DNA from: Cyanobacteria bacterium UBA11153
GTDB lineage: Bacteria; Cyanobacteriota; Cyanobacteriia; Cyanobacteriales; Coleofasciculaceae
Direction: 5' to 3'
NCBI GenBank assembly: GCA_003511885.1
Contig: DOIX01000415.1
Location: 1-14,641, forward strand
Length of the DNA: 14,641 nt
The position numbers and the translations under genes are program-made. Positions within the stretch are counted from its first letter, which is position 1; every line of letters starts with the position of its first letter. Shown piece by piece: positions 6,637 to 14,513 of the stretch. The notes beneath the pieces are model-generated. The model had not been told where the DNA came from and did no database searches. It saw nothing but the letters and a program-made list of their open reading frames with translations.

Positions 6637-7977
6637 ATGATCGCAACTCCTCGCCGCTACCACATCACCACCTTCGGCTGTCAAATGAACAAGGCCGACT
6701 CCGAACGCATGGCTGGTATTCTGGAAGACATGGGGTTCCAGTGGTCAGAAGACCCCAACGATGCCAGCCTCATCCTCTATAATACTTGCACGATTCGCGA
6801 TAATGCGGAACAAAAAGTCTATTCTTATCTGGGCAGACAAGCCAAGCGCAAGCATGAAGAACCCGATCTTACTTTAATTGTAGCAGGTTGCGTAGCCCAG
6901 CAGGAAGGAGATGCGCTCCTACGGCGAGTACCGGAATTAGATTTAGTGATGGGACCGCAACATGCTAATCGTTTAAAAGATTTACTTGAGGCAGTATTTG
7001 ATGGCAACCAAGTTGTAGCGACGGAAGGGATTAATATTGTCGAAGATATCACAAAACCCCGCCGCGATAGTAAGGTTACGGCTTGGGTAAATATTATTTA
7101 CGGCTGCAATGAAAGGTGTACTTATTGTGTAGTGCCAAACGTCCGAGGAATTGAACAATCTCGTACCCCGGAAGCCATTCGCGCTGAGATGGAAGAGTTG
7201 GGCAAACAAGGATATAAAGAAATAACTTTACTTGGACAAAATATCGATGCTTACGGACGAGATTTGCCGGGAGTAACCGAAACTGGTCGTCACTTACATA
7301 CCTTAACAGATTTACTCTATTTCGTTCACGATGTACCGGGAATTGAACGAATTCGCTTTGCTACCAGTCATCCCCGTTATTTTACCAAAAGACTAATTCG
7401 CGCTTGTCACGAGTTGCCCAAAGTTTGCGAACATTTCCATATTCCTTTCCAATCAGGAGATAATGACATTCTCAAAGCCATGGCGCGAGGCTATACTCAT
7501 CAAAAATATCGCTCCATTATCGATAAAATTCGCGAATATATGCCCGATGCTGCCATTAGTGCCGATGCAATCGTCGGATTTCCTGGAGAAACCGAAGCAC
7601 AATTTGAAAATACGATGAAATTAGTGGAAGATATTGGATTCGATCAATTAAATACTGCTGCCTACTCCCCTCGCCCCGGTACGCCAGCCGCCCTGTGGGA
7701 TTCCCAGCTCAGTGAAGAAGTAAAAAGCGACAGACTCCAGCGTTTGAATCATTTAGTAGGAGTAAAGGCAGCGGCGCGATCGCAACGTTATTCTGGTAGG
7801 ATTGAGGAAGTCTTGGTGGAAGACCAAAATCCCAAAAATCTTCATCAGGTGATGGGGCGCACAAGAGGTAATCGTCTCACTTTCTTTGATGGGGATATTG
7901 GAGCATTAAAGGGAGAGTTGGTAAAAGTACAAATTACTGAAGTTCGTCCTTTTAGTCTGACGGGGATAGTAGTTTAA
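6637..7977 (+). CDS. miaB: tRNA-2-methylthio-N6-dimethylallyladenosine synthase MiaB
   Basis: A 446-aa radical-SAM methylthiotransferase. Known: it converts i6A37 to ms2i6A37 in tRNAs that read UNN codons, using two [4Fe-4S] clusters and S-adenosylmethionine. Seen: an N-terminal UPF0004/MTTase domain with cluster ligands C15 (TTFGCQMN), C51 (YNTCTIR) and C85 (VAGCVAQQ); a radical-SAM CxxxCxxC at C157, C161 and C164 ([10 protein letters not shown]); then GQNIDAYG and [12 protein letters not shown]; and a C-terminal TRAM domain at about 382-446 for tRNA binding. Length fits the family (about 440-475). The N-terminus [13 protein letters not shown] separates it from RimO and MtaB. The gene stands alone; the next same-strand gene begins almost 600 bp later beyond a nested MITE. 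Nothing unusual in the protein. Confidence 0.96.
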   Translation: MIATPRRYHITTFGCQMNKADSERMAGILEDMGFQWSEDPNDASLILYNTCTIRDNAEQKVYSYLGRQAKRKHEEPDLTLIVAGCVAQQEGDALLRRVPELDLVMGPQHANRLKDLLEAVFDGNQVVATEGINIVEDITKPRRDSKVTAWVNIIYGCNERCTYCVVPNVRGIEQSRTPEAIRAEMEELGKQGYKEITLLGQNIDAYGRDLPGVTETGRHLHTLTDLLYFVHDVPGIERIRFATSHPRYFTKRLIRACHELPKVCEHFHIPFQSGDNDILKAMARGYTHQKYRSIIDKIREYMPDAAISADAIVGFPGETEAQFENTMKLVEDIGFDQLNTAAYSPRPGTPAALWDSQLSEEVKSDRLQRLNHLVGVKAAARSQRYSGRIEEVLVEDQNPKNLHQVMGRTRGNRLTFFDGDIGALKGELVKVQITEVRPFSLTGIVV

Positions 7978-7999
7978 TTTACCAGGACTTACGGAAATA

Positions 8000-8037
8000 A
8001 TCTATCTGTAGGGTGCATTAGCGATCGCTAATGGCAC
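8000..8037. repeat. miaB: Dispersed hairpin repeat with HIP1 core, after miaB
   Basis: ATCTATCTGTAGGGTGC (8000-8016) is identical to 4868-4884. It runs into GGTGC-ATTAGCGATCGCTAAT-G-GCACC (8012-8037), a near-perfect palindrome whose centre is the HIP1 octamer GCGATCGC (8021-8028). It lies 22 bp beyond the miaB stop and could fold into a transcript-end stem-loop of about 13 bp, although no T-run follows. It is the same repeat family as 4868-4906 with a different stem middle. Confidence 0.7.
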
Positions 8038-8241
8038 CATCTAATTTTACCATCAAACTGGACTTAGGGATTGCTGAATAAGTGTGAGGTTTTAAGAAAG
8101 CAGGCTCGCTCTCGAGCAGGGAGCAGGCGGGAAATCCAAGCTTATTTTTTGGCATTGTTTCCCAAAAATGCCAGAATTTTGAGCATCAAGATGCTTTTCT
8201 AAGGAAAAAGAGCGTTCAAAAAAAAAAGAAACGCTTATGTA

Positions 8242-8456
8242 GGGTTTGCTGAAAAAGTCTTTTCGTGAGGGGAGGGTGTGGGGTGTGGGTTTTTTGATGT
8301 GGGGTTTGAAGAGTTTTCTGGAAGGCAATTTTCTAGTTTAAGTTAAAAACTGTATGAATTTTGAGGGGTTAAACTCCTATTCCTGGTACTTTTAACTAAC
8401 TGCTATTGAGCTTTTCGCTCATTGCCGTCAAGGAGAAAGACTTATACAGCAAGCCC
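8242..8456. mobile_element. Inner MITE (215 bp), nested in the older one; 6-bp target duplication
   Basis: Inverted-repeat ends AGGGTTTGCTGAAAAAGTC (8241-8259) and, reverse-complemented, AGGGCTTGCTGTATAAGTC (8457-8439) match 16 of 19. With the element taken from GGG to CCC, the flanks are an exact 6-bp repeat TATGTA (8236-8241 and 8457-8462). A second copy starts at 14514 in the same orientation and matches for about 130 bp. The element is non-coding, carries a G-quadruplex motif at 8269-8289, and has a hairpin TGAGC-TTTTC-GCTCA near 8406-8420. Its ends resemble those of the outer element, so the same transposase may serve both. Confidence 0.8.
8269..8289 (+). other. Predicted G-quadruplex motif in the inner MITE
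   Basis: The plus strand reads GGGG-A-GGG-TGT-GGGG-TGT-GGG, four G-tracts with loops of 1 and 3 nt, which satisfies the usual G3+N1-7 rule. The same motif is kept in the second copy at 14541-14561. The strand is non-template for plus-strand transcription. Confidence 0.65.
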
Positions 8457-8478
8457 TATGTAGCATAGCTTTTATCTT

Positions 8479-8507
8479 TATACAGCAAATCCGACTTAAA
8501 CTATGAT
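8479..8507 (+). promoter_or_regulatory. Candidate MITE-derived promoter of the two-component operon
   Basis: TATACA (8479-8484, 4/6 of TTGACA) lies within the right inverted repeat of the outer MITE. Exactly 17 bp later is TATGAT (8502-8507, 5/6 of TATAAT), just outside the element and its target duplication. Transcription would start near 8514, giving a leader of about 58 nt before ATG 8572. The rest of 7978-8571 offers no better promoter. Confidence 0.4.
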
Positions 8508-8571
8508 ATATTGAGCATAACTTATAGGTACTGATTTTCCTGATATTGCTTAAACCTATGAGAATTTAACT

Positions 8572-9948
8572 ATGAAACAAGTAAATATTAGCGAAGAAAT
8601 ATTAATTAGACCTAAAGGTAATATTTTAGCAGTTGATGACACTCCTGCTAACTTGCAACTGTTAACAGAAATGTTATCTCAGGCAGGATATAAAGCAAGG
8701 ATTATACCGGATGCCGCCCTAGTTGTCAAGTCGGTGACAACTAATCCCCCAGACTTGATTTTGCTAGACATCCTGATGCCAGAGATGGATGGCTACCAAG
8801 TCTGTCAAGCATTAAAAGCCAATCCAAAAACTAAGGATATTCCTATCATTTTTATTAGTGCATTGAGTGAAGGATTTGATAAAGTAAAAGCCTTTGCTCT
8901 AGGTGGGGTAGACTATATTACTAAACCTTTTTTGGCAGAAGAAGTTATGGCAAGAGTCGAGAATCAATTACGACTCAAAGCCCAAGAAAATCAATTGCGA
9001 GAAAATAGCAAGCAGCTCGAATTAACAGTAAAAGAATTGCAAGCCACTCAAGCTCAACTGATCCAAACTGAAAAAATGTTGAGTCTGGGGCAAATGGTAG
9101 CAGGAGTTGCCCATGAAATCAATAATCCGATTAACTTTATTTCTGGCAATATTGGTTATGCCCGTCAATACTTCCAAGACTTGATGCGTTTAGTTGAACT
9201 ATATCAGCAAACTTACCCCAATCCTACCCCAGAAATTCAGGATTTATCTGAAGAAATTGAATTGGATTTTCTAGGAAAAGATTGGTTTGATTTAACTAAT
9301 TCAATGGAAGTTGGGGCAAAACGTATCGAGAAAATAGTGGCATCATTAAGACTATTCTCTCGCCTAGATGAATCTCCGCTCAAAGCTGTAGATCTTAACG
9401 AAAGCATAGAGATCGCTTTATTCTTCTTGCAGCACCGTTTAAAACCCATCGGCAATAAATGCCAAATTAAAATAATTAAAAACTACGGTAAACTGCCTAA
9501 AATTACCTGCTATGCGAGTCAATTAAATCAGGTGTTTAGTCATCTGATAAATAATGCAATTGATGCTTTAGAAGAGAAGGGCGGTGAAATTCCTACACTT
9601 ACTATTTCCACAGAACTTAAGCATCAAGATAATCATGAAAATTTGGCTTATGCTGTAATTAAAATTTCTGACAATGGATTGGGAATGAGTGAAGATATAT
9701 TGGCTCAAATATTTGACCCATTTTTTAGCACCAAGCCTGTAGGGAGTGGTACGGGTTTAGGGTTATCTATCTGCCATCAGATTGTCGTGGAAAAACATAA
9801 AGGCAAAATTAGTTGTGTTTCCATCCCTGGACAAGGGACAGAGTTTATCGCAGAAATTCCGAGTACAGTTGAACGGTCATTTGTTCATTCTCATCAAAAT
9901 AATCAACCTGGTAAAAATAAGGGGTGTAGGAATATACAAAATCCGTAG
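8572..9948 (+). CDS. Response regulator-histidine kinase (REC-HisKA-HATPase)
   Basis: A 458-aa cytoplasmic sensor kinase with an N-terminal receiver. Seen: REC at about residues 17-133 with D22-D23, phosphoacceptor D66 (LLDILMP) and K118 (ITKPF); a coiled coil at about 125-170; a HisKA-like dimerisation domain with H181 in GVAHEINNPINF; and an HATPase with N-box NNAIDAL (about 327), G1 DNGLGM (about 367) and G2 GTGLGLSI (about 393). The last 30 residues are hydrophilic and probably disordered. No sensor domain or membrane helix is present, so input probably reaches it by phosphotransfer to D66 or by partner binding. The HEINNPxNFI type of HisKA is common in cyanobacteria. It is followed after 39 bp by the large hybrid kinase on the same strand, so the two probably form an operon and one phosphorelay. 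All catalytic residues look intact. Confidence 0.93.
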   Translation: MKQVNISEEILIRPKGNILAVDDTPANLQLLTEMLSQAGYKARIIPDAALVVKSVTTNPPDLILLDILMPEMDGYQVCQALKANPKTKDIPIIFISALSEGFDKVKAFALGGVDYITKPFLAEEVMARVENQLRLKAQENQLRENSKQLELTVKELQATQAQLIQTEKMLSLGQMVAGVAHEINNPINFISGNIGYARQYFQDLMRLVELYQQTYPNPTPEIQDLSEEIELDFLGKDWFDLTNSMEVGAKRIEKIVASLRLFSRLDESPLKAVDLNESIEIALFFLQHRLKPIGNKCQIKIIKNYGKLPKITCYASQLNQVFSHLINNAIDALEEKGGEIPTLTISTELKHQDNHENLAYAVIKISDNGLGMSEDILAQIFDPFFSTKPVGSGTGLGLSICHQIVVEKHKGKISCVSIPGQGTEFIAEIPSTVERSFVHSHQNNQPGKNKGCRNIQNP

Positions 9949-9987
9949 CAGCTTATAACCACCAAGCCTCTGCTACCTTTACAACTA

Positions 9988-12900
9988 ATGAAAATTTCGA
10001 TTCTTTCTCGTTTCATTACCAGAGTTGCAGGAAAACTCCCCCTGCAAACAGTAATTATTGTCCCCTTTGTCCTACAAATTGTGGGGACAGTTGGATTGGT
10101 GGGATATCTTTCTTATAAAAGTGGGGAGAAAGCTGTAGAAAATTTGGCGCAGCAATTAATGAAACAGGTGGGAGAAAGAGTTAGCGATCGCATTACCACT
10201 TACCTACAAGCCCCTCAAACGGCTGTCGCTGCCAATAGTCTAGCAGTAGAGCAGGGAATTCTCAACATCAACAATTTTGAACAACTGCAACAACAACTTT
10301 GGTCACAGCTCAATCTCAACCCCTTACTCGAAAGTCTCTACTTTGGTAACGATGCAGGAGAAGAAATTATCTATGGATACTTTCTGAGTGAGGAAATTCT
10401 CAAAAAATTTACCAAGCTGACTGGAGAGGACTTGTCAATGAGTACTCCTGTCCTCGGTGTGATGAGAAATACCGATCCGGGGAAACGCAAATACTATTTA
10501 GTAGACTCCCAAGGTAATCCTCGCAAACTGATCTATACCTTCCCGATTGATAACCGCACAACTGAATGGTATCGCACTGGGAAAGCTTCCAAGCAACAAA
10601 CCTGGTCGTCAATTTCTCCTTACAAAGTTGTACCATTGTTAGCAATTTTTGCCGTCACTCCCATCTACGATACTGCTGAAAAATGGCAAGGGGTTTTTGC
10701 ATCTAGTTTGACACTTTCAGCCCTGAGTAATTTTCTCAATCAACTCTATTTCTCCCCATCGGGACAGGTTTTGATCGTGGAGCGTTCTGGTAAATTGGTT
10801 GCTACTTCTACCCAAGAATCACTCTTGGTCAAGTCAGGGCAAGGAGAATCTGGGCAATTGTTAGCAGTAAATAGTCAGGATAATCTAACGCGAGATATTG
10901 CTCGGGAACTTACTCAAAAATTTGGTAATTTTCGCACCATAGAAGGAACTAAACAACTTAATTTAGTCAGTAACCACAAGCGGCAATTTGTGCGAGTGAC
11001 TCCTTACCAAGATAAGTATGGCTTGGATTGGTTGGTTGTGGTGGTTGTTCCAGAATCAGATTTAATGGCACAAATTCACGCCAATACTCGCACCACTATC
11101 CTATTGTGTATTTTGGCTTTAGTTGGGTCTATTGGTGTTGGCATTCTTACCGCCCGTTGGATTACCAAACCTATTGGGCGTTTAAATACTGCTGCTAAAG
11201 ATATTGCTAAAGGGGAATTGAATAAATCGGTAAAAATTGAACGCGCCGATCAAATAGGAGAACTGGCAAATTCTTTTAATCTGATGGCAGCGCAATTGCA
11301 GCAGTCTCAAAAAACCTTAGCCGCGCAAGTTGTCAAACGAACAACAGAATTAGCTTATGCTAACGAACAATTAAAGCTAGAAATTGCCGATCGCCTTCTT
11401 GCGGAAGCCAAGCTGCTGGAAGCCCAAGAGATTGCCCATATTGGCACTTGGGAGTTCGATTGCTTAACCAAAAAAACCATTTGGAGTGAAGAACTCTATC
11501 GCATTCACGGGCTTGATCCCAGTCAAGAAGCACCTCAACACGATAAATCAATCAGATATATTCATCCTGAAGATCGCGAGTGGTATCACAAAGCGATTAT
11601 TGAGAAGGCTTATGCCAGACAAGCCTTTAAAGCTGATGTACGAATTATCCTCGATGATGGCTCAATTCGTTACATTGAAACGAGAGGAGAACCCGTCTTT
11701 AATGAGAGAGGAGAGCTTGTCCGTCTGTTTGGTACAGTTCTGGATATTAGCGATCGCAAACGTGCAGAACAACAAACCAATCTGTTACTCTCCAGCACTC
11801 AAGCTATCAATCAAGCAGAAGATGTTGAAATTGCTTTGAGAAATATTCTGTGCTTAATTTGTCAATATATCGGCTGGGATTTTACAGAAGCTTGGATTCC
11901 TAATCCTGATGGTACGGTTTTAGAATACATTTTGGGTTGTTGTGAGCAGGAAAATACGCTTGAAGAATTCCGTCAAGCAAGCGCAACCTTTACATTTGAT
12001 CCGGGTGTGGGATTACCAGGACGAATTTGGCTATCTAAAGAGGCAGAATGGATGGCAGATATTTTTGACACTACAAACTCCATTTTTTATAGACAGGAAA
12101 TTGCCATAAACGCTGGATTGAGAGCAGGTTTTGGCGTGCCAATTGTTGACAATAACCAAGTGTTGGCGGTTTTAGTATTTTTTAAGTGTAGCCCCTGTCC
12201 CCAAGAGCCAAGTATCATCGAGCTAGTTAATGCTGTTGCGACTCAGTTAAGTTCGCTCATCAAGCGAAAACAGATCGAAATCGCATTGCAAGTGAGTCAG
12301 CGTCGCTATCAAACCTTAACAGAAACCTCACCCATTTGTATTTTCCAAACCGATAAATCAGGGAATTTTAACTATGTCAATCAGCGCTGGAGTGAAATTA
12401 CTGGACTTTCTTTTGAAGCATCGCTCAATTTAGGTTGGGCTAGTATCTTACATCCAGAGGATTGCGATCGCATTTTTGCCGAATGGTCCCAAGCACTCGC
12501 CGCCAGACTCCCGTGTAAGTCAGAATTTCGCTTTGTGTCTCTCAATGGCAAAATTATCTGGGTTATCTGTCAAGCATTGCCAGAAATAGGGCACGACGGA
12601 GAGGTTATTGGTTATATTGGCACAGTTACAGATATTAGCGATCGCAAACGTGCAGAAATTGCTTTGCAAGAGAGAGAGGAGCAATTGCAGCTAGCACTAG
12701 AAGGCTCTGGAGATGGATTTTGGGATTGGAATCTGGAAACTGGAAATGTTTATTTAAGTTCTCGATGGCTAGAAATGCTGGGTTACGAGATACATGAACT
12801 ACCAAAAGAGATCGGTACCTGGGAAAAATTGATTCATCCAGAGGATAAGCCTTGGGTAATGGAGAGGTTAAATGCTCATTTAGCTGGCAGTGCAATTCCC

Positions 12901-14505
12901 TATCAATTTGATTATCGATTACGCACTAAATCGGGAACGTGGAAATGGATTGCTAACTACGGTAAAGTTGTAGTGCGTAACGAAAAAGGTATACCCTTAC
13001 GGATGACTGGAACACACCGAGATATCAGTTTGCGAAAACAAGCAGAAATCGAACTCCAACACGCCAAAGAAACCGCCGAAACTGCTAACCGCGCTAAAAG
13101 CACTTTCCTCGCCAATATGAGCCACGAATTTCGTACTCCCCTCAACGCTATTTTAGGCTTTGCTCAACTCCTGAAAAACAATCCTACCTTACCACCTCAA
13201 CACCAAGAACAAATTGGGATTATTACTCGCAGTGGCGAACACCTACTCACTCTAATTAATGACGTACTGGACATAGCAAAAATTGAAGCCCATCGTACCA
13301 CCCTAAACGAGGTAGATTTTGACCTTTACGAATTACTTTCCGATCTAGAAGAAATGTTCCGCCTCAAAGCTCAATCCAATGGATTACAGTTAATCATTGA
13401 CCGAGGTAATGCAGTTCCTCACTATGTGAAAACAGATCAAATTAAACTACGTCAAGTCTTAATTAATCTTCTATCAAACGCCATTAAATTTACCGCATCA
13501 GGCGGAGTATCTTTACTAGTGGAAAAGTCTCATATTCAATTACCAAATCCCCATTGCCAACTTGATTTTACTGTTTCAGACACAGGCGCTGGTATTGCTC
13601 CAGATGAGATAGAGAATATCTTTGAATCATTTGTCCAATCTACCACAGGAAAACAAGCAGGAGAAGGAACAGGTTTAGGTTTACCAATTAGCCGCGCTTT
13701 TGTCCGCTTGATGGGAGGAGATATTAAAGTTAGTTCCGTTGTGGGAAGAGGGAGTACTTTTAGCTTTAATATTAATGTCAGTCTCCTAGAAAATGCCTCA
13801 ATAAAAACTCAAATAACCACCCGCAAAGCAATTACCATCGCCCCTAATCAACCCCGTTATCGCATCCTAATTGTTGACGATAAAGAGGATAATCGTCAAC
13901 TACTCCTACAACTACTTTCTCCCTTTGGTTTTGAACTAAAACAAGCAAATAATGGTCAAGAAGCAGTAGAAATTTGCGCTGATTTTGAGCCGCAATTAAT
14001 CTGGATGGATTTGCGGATGCCGATAATGAATGGATATGAAGCAGCCAAACAAATTAAATCGACTGTTAAAGGTCAATCCACAGTTATTATCGCCTTGAGT
14101 GCGAGTGCTGCTATGTTAGACACAGTGATGAATCAGGATAATAATTTTGATGATTTCATCTACAAACCATTCCGCGAATCAGATATTTTTGACGCGATGA
14201 ATCAGCATATTGGAGTACGTTTTATTTATGAAGAATTCCCAGAGATTAGCCAAGATAAAGTCACTCAGGTAAAGGTAACGGCGACACATCTTGATAATTT
14301 AACAGACTTATCCACTGATTTAGTCACCAATCTTTATCAAGCCACAATCATTGGCGATTTCCAGTTAATGTTACAGATTATTGAAGAAATTCGCACTCAA
14401 AATCAATCTCTAGCTAATCTGTTAGCTAGTTTAGCCCATAATTACCAGTTTCAGAAGTTATTAGACTTACTCGCTCCCCATGTAGCGGTTTCAGATTCGA
14501 TTTGA
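9988..14505 (+). CDS. Transmembrane hybrid sensor histidine kinase (dCache-HAMP-PAS-GAF-PAS-PAS-HK-REC)
   Basis: A 1505-aa inner-membrane sensor. Seen in order: TM1 at about 18-42; a periplasmic double-Cache-like domain at about 45-365 (WYRTGKASKQQTWS and PIYD are typical); TM2 at about 371-391; HAMP at about 392-445; a coiled coil; PAS1 at about 478-590; GAF at about 598-760; PAS2 at about 772-885; PAS3 at about 895-1020; HisKA with H1046 (NMSHEFRTPLNAILGF); HATPase at about 1146-1270 with NLLSNAIKFT, DTGAGI and GTGLGLPIS; REC at about 1290-1408 with D1297-D1298, D1341 (MDLRMP) and K1393; then a helical tail of about 90 aa. The PAS ends share the motif DISDRKRAE. The tail is where an Hpt domain often sits, but I see no Hpt signature around a histidine. 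All kinase and receiver residues appear intact. Ligands cannot be predicted. It is the second gene of the operon with the 458-aa kinase, which may receive its phosphate. Confidence 0.93.
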   Translation: MKISILSRFITRVAGKLPLQTVIIVPFVLQIVGTVGLVGYLSYKSGEKAVENLAQQLMKQVGERVSDRITTYLQAPQTAVAANSLAVEQGILNINNFEQLQQQLWSQLNLNPLLESLYFGNDAGEEIIYGYFLSEEILKKFTKLTGEDLSMSTPVLGVMRNTDPGKRKYYLVDSQGNPRKLIYTFPIDNRTTEWYRTGKASKQQTWSSISPYKVVPLLAIFAVTPIYDTAEKWQGVFASSLTLSALSNFLNQLYFSPSGQVLIVERSGKLVATSTQESLLVKSGQGESGQLLAVNSQDNLTRDIARELTQKFGNFRTIEGTKQLNLVSNHKRQFVRVTPYQDKYGLDWLVVVVVPESDLMAQIHANTRTTILLCILALVGSIGVGILTARWITKPIGRLNTAAKDIAKGELNKSVKIERADQIGELANSFNLMAAQLQQSQKTLAAQVVKRTTELAYANEQLKLEIADRLLAEAKLLEAQEIAHIGTWEFDCLTKKTIWSEELYRIHGLDPSQEAPQHDKSIRYIHPEDREWYHKAIIEKAYARQAFKADVRIILDDGSIRYIETRGEPVFNERGELVRLFGTVLDISDRKRAEQQTNLLLSSTQAINQAEDVEIALRNILCLICQYIGWDFTEAWIPNPDGTVLEYILGCCEQENTLEEFRQASATFTFDPGVGLPGRIWLSKEAEWMADIFDTTNSIFYRQEIAINAGLRAGFGVPIVDNNQVLAVLVFFKCSPCPQEPSIIELVNAVATQLSSLIKRKQIEIALQVSQRRYQTLTETSPICIFQTDKSGNFNYVNQRWSEITGLSFEASLNLGWASILHPEDCDRIFAEWSQALAARLPCKSEFRFVSLNGKIIWVICQALPEIGHDGEVIGYIGTVTDISDRKRAEIALQEREEQLQLALEGSGDGFWDWNLETGNVYLSSRWLEMLGYEIHELPKEIGTWEKLIHPEDKPWVMERLNAHLAGSAIPYQFDYRLRTKSGTWKWIANYGKVVVRNEKGIPLRMTGTHRDISLRKQAEIELQHAKETAETANRAKSTFLANMSHEFRTPLNAILGFAQLLKNNPTLPPQHQEQIGIITRSGEHLLTLINDVLDIAKIEAHRTTLNEVDFDLYELLSDLEEMFRLKAQSNGLQLIIDRGNAVPHYVKTDQIKLRQVLINLLSNAIKFTASGGVSLLVEKSHIQLPNPHCQLDFTVSDTGAGIAPDEIENIFESFVQSTTGKQAGEGTGLGLPISRAFVRLMGGDIKVSSVVGRGSTFSFNINVSLLENASIKTQITTRKAITIAPNQPRYRILIVDDKEDNRQLLLQLLSPFGFELKQANNGQEAVEICADFEPQLIWMDLRMPIMNGYEAAKQIKSTVKGQSTVIIALSASAAMLDTVMNQDNNFDDFIYKPFRESDIFDAMNQHIGVRFIYEEFPEISQDKVTQVKVTATHLDNLTDLSTDLVTNLYQATIIGDFQLMLQIIEEIRTQNQSLANLLASLAHNYQFQKLLDLLAPHVAVSDSI
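11743..11769 (+). repeat. 27-bp exact direct repeat, copy 1 (end of PAS1)
   Basis: These 27 bases, beginning GATATTAGCGATCGC and ending CGTGCAGAA, recur without a mismatch at 12631-12657. They encode DISDRKRAE at the C-terminal edge of PAS1 and include a HIP1 octamer (11750-11757). The copies are 888 bp apart, a multiple of three. Confidence 0.9.
12631..12657 (+). repeat. 27-bp exact direct repeat, copy 2 (end of PAS2)
   Basis: This copy is identical to 11743-11769, encodes DISDRKRAE at the edge of PAS2, and has its own HIP1 octamer (12638-12645). Recombination between the two copies would remove the GAF and PAS2 domains in frame. Confidence 0.9.
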
Positions 14506-14513
14506 TATACTTA

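Larger units (their letters stand above)
8067..8492. mobile_element. MITE (about 205 bp) interrupted by a second MITE; 6-bp target duplication
   Basis: The left end GGGATTGCTGAATAAG (8067-8082) and the right end, reverse complement GGATTTGCTGTATAAA (8492-8477), match at 12 of 16 positions as terminal inverted repeats. The flanking 6-mers are identical: GACTTA at 8061-8066 and at 8493-8498, as expected for a target duplication. Without the inner element and its duplication the body is about 205 bp and encodes nothing. It contains several small hairpins, for example TGGCATT/AATGCCA near 8150-8175 and AGCGTT/AACGCT near 8212-8235. No transposase is present, so it must be moved by an outside one. 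Confidence 0.7.

Noticed and set aside
8092..8328. 78-codon minus-strand frame in the nested MITEs
   Set aside because: It crosses the border between outer and inner elements, so it arose from the insertion and is not a gene.
9988..14505. Possible phytochrome- or CikA-like bilin binding by the GAF domain
   Set aside because: The GAF domain lacks a recognisable chromophore-binding Cys-His motif; cysteines present are in CCEQ and CSPC contexts, so a pigment role is not supported.
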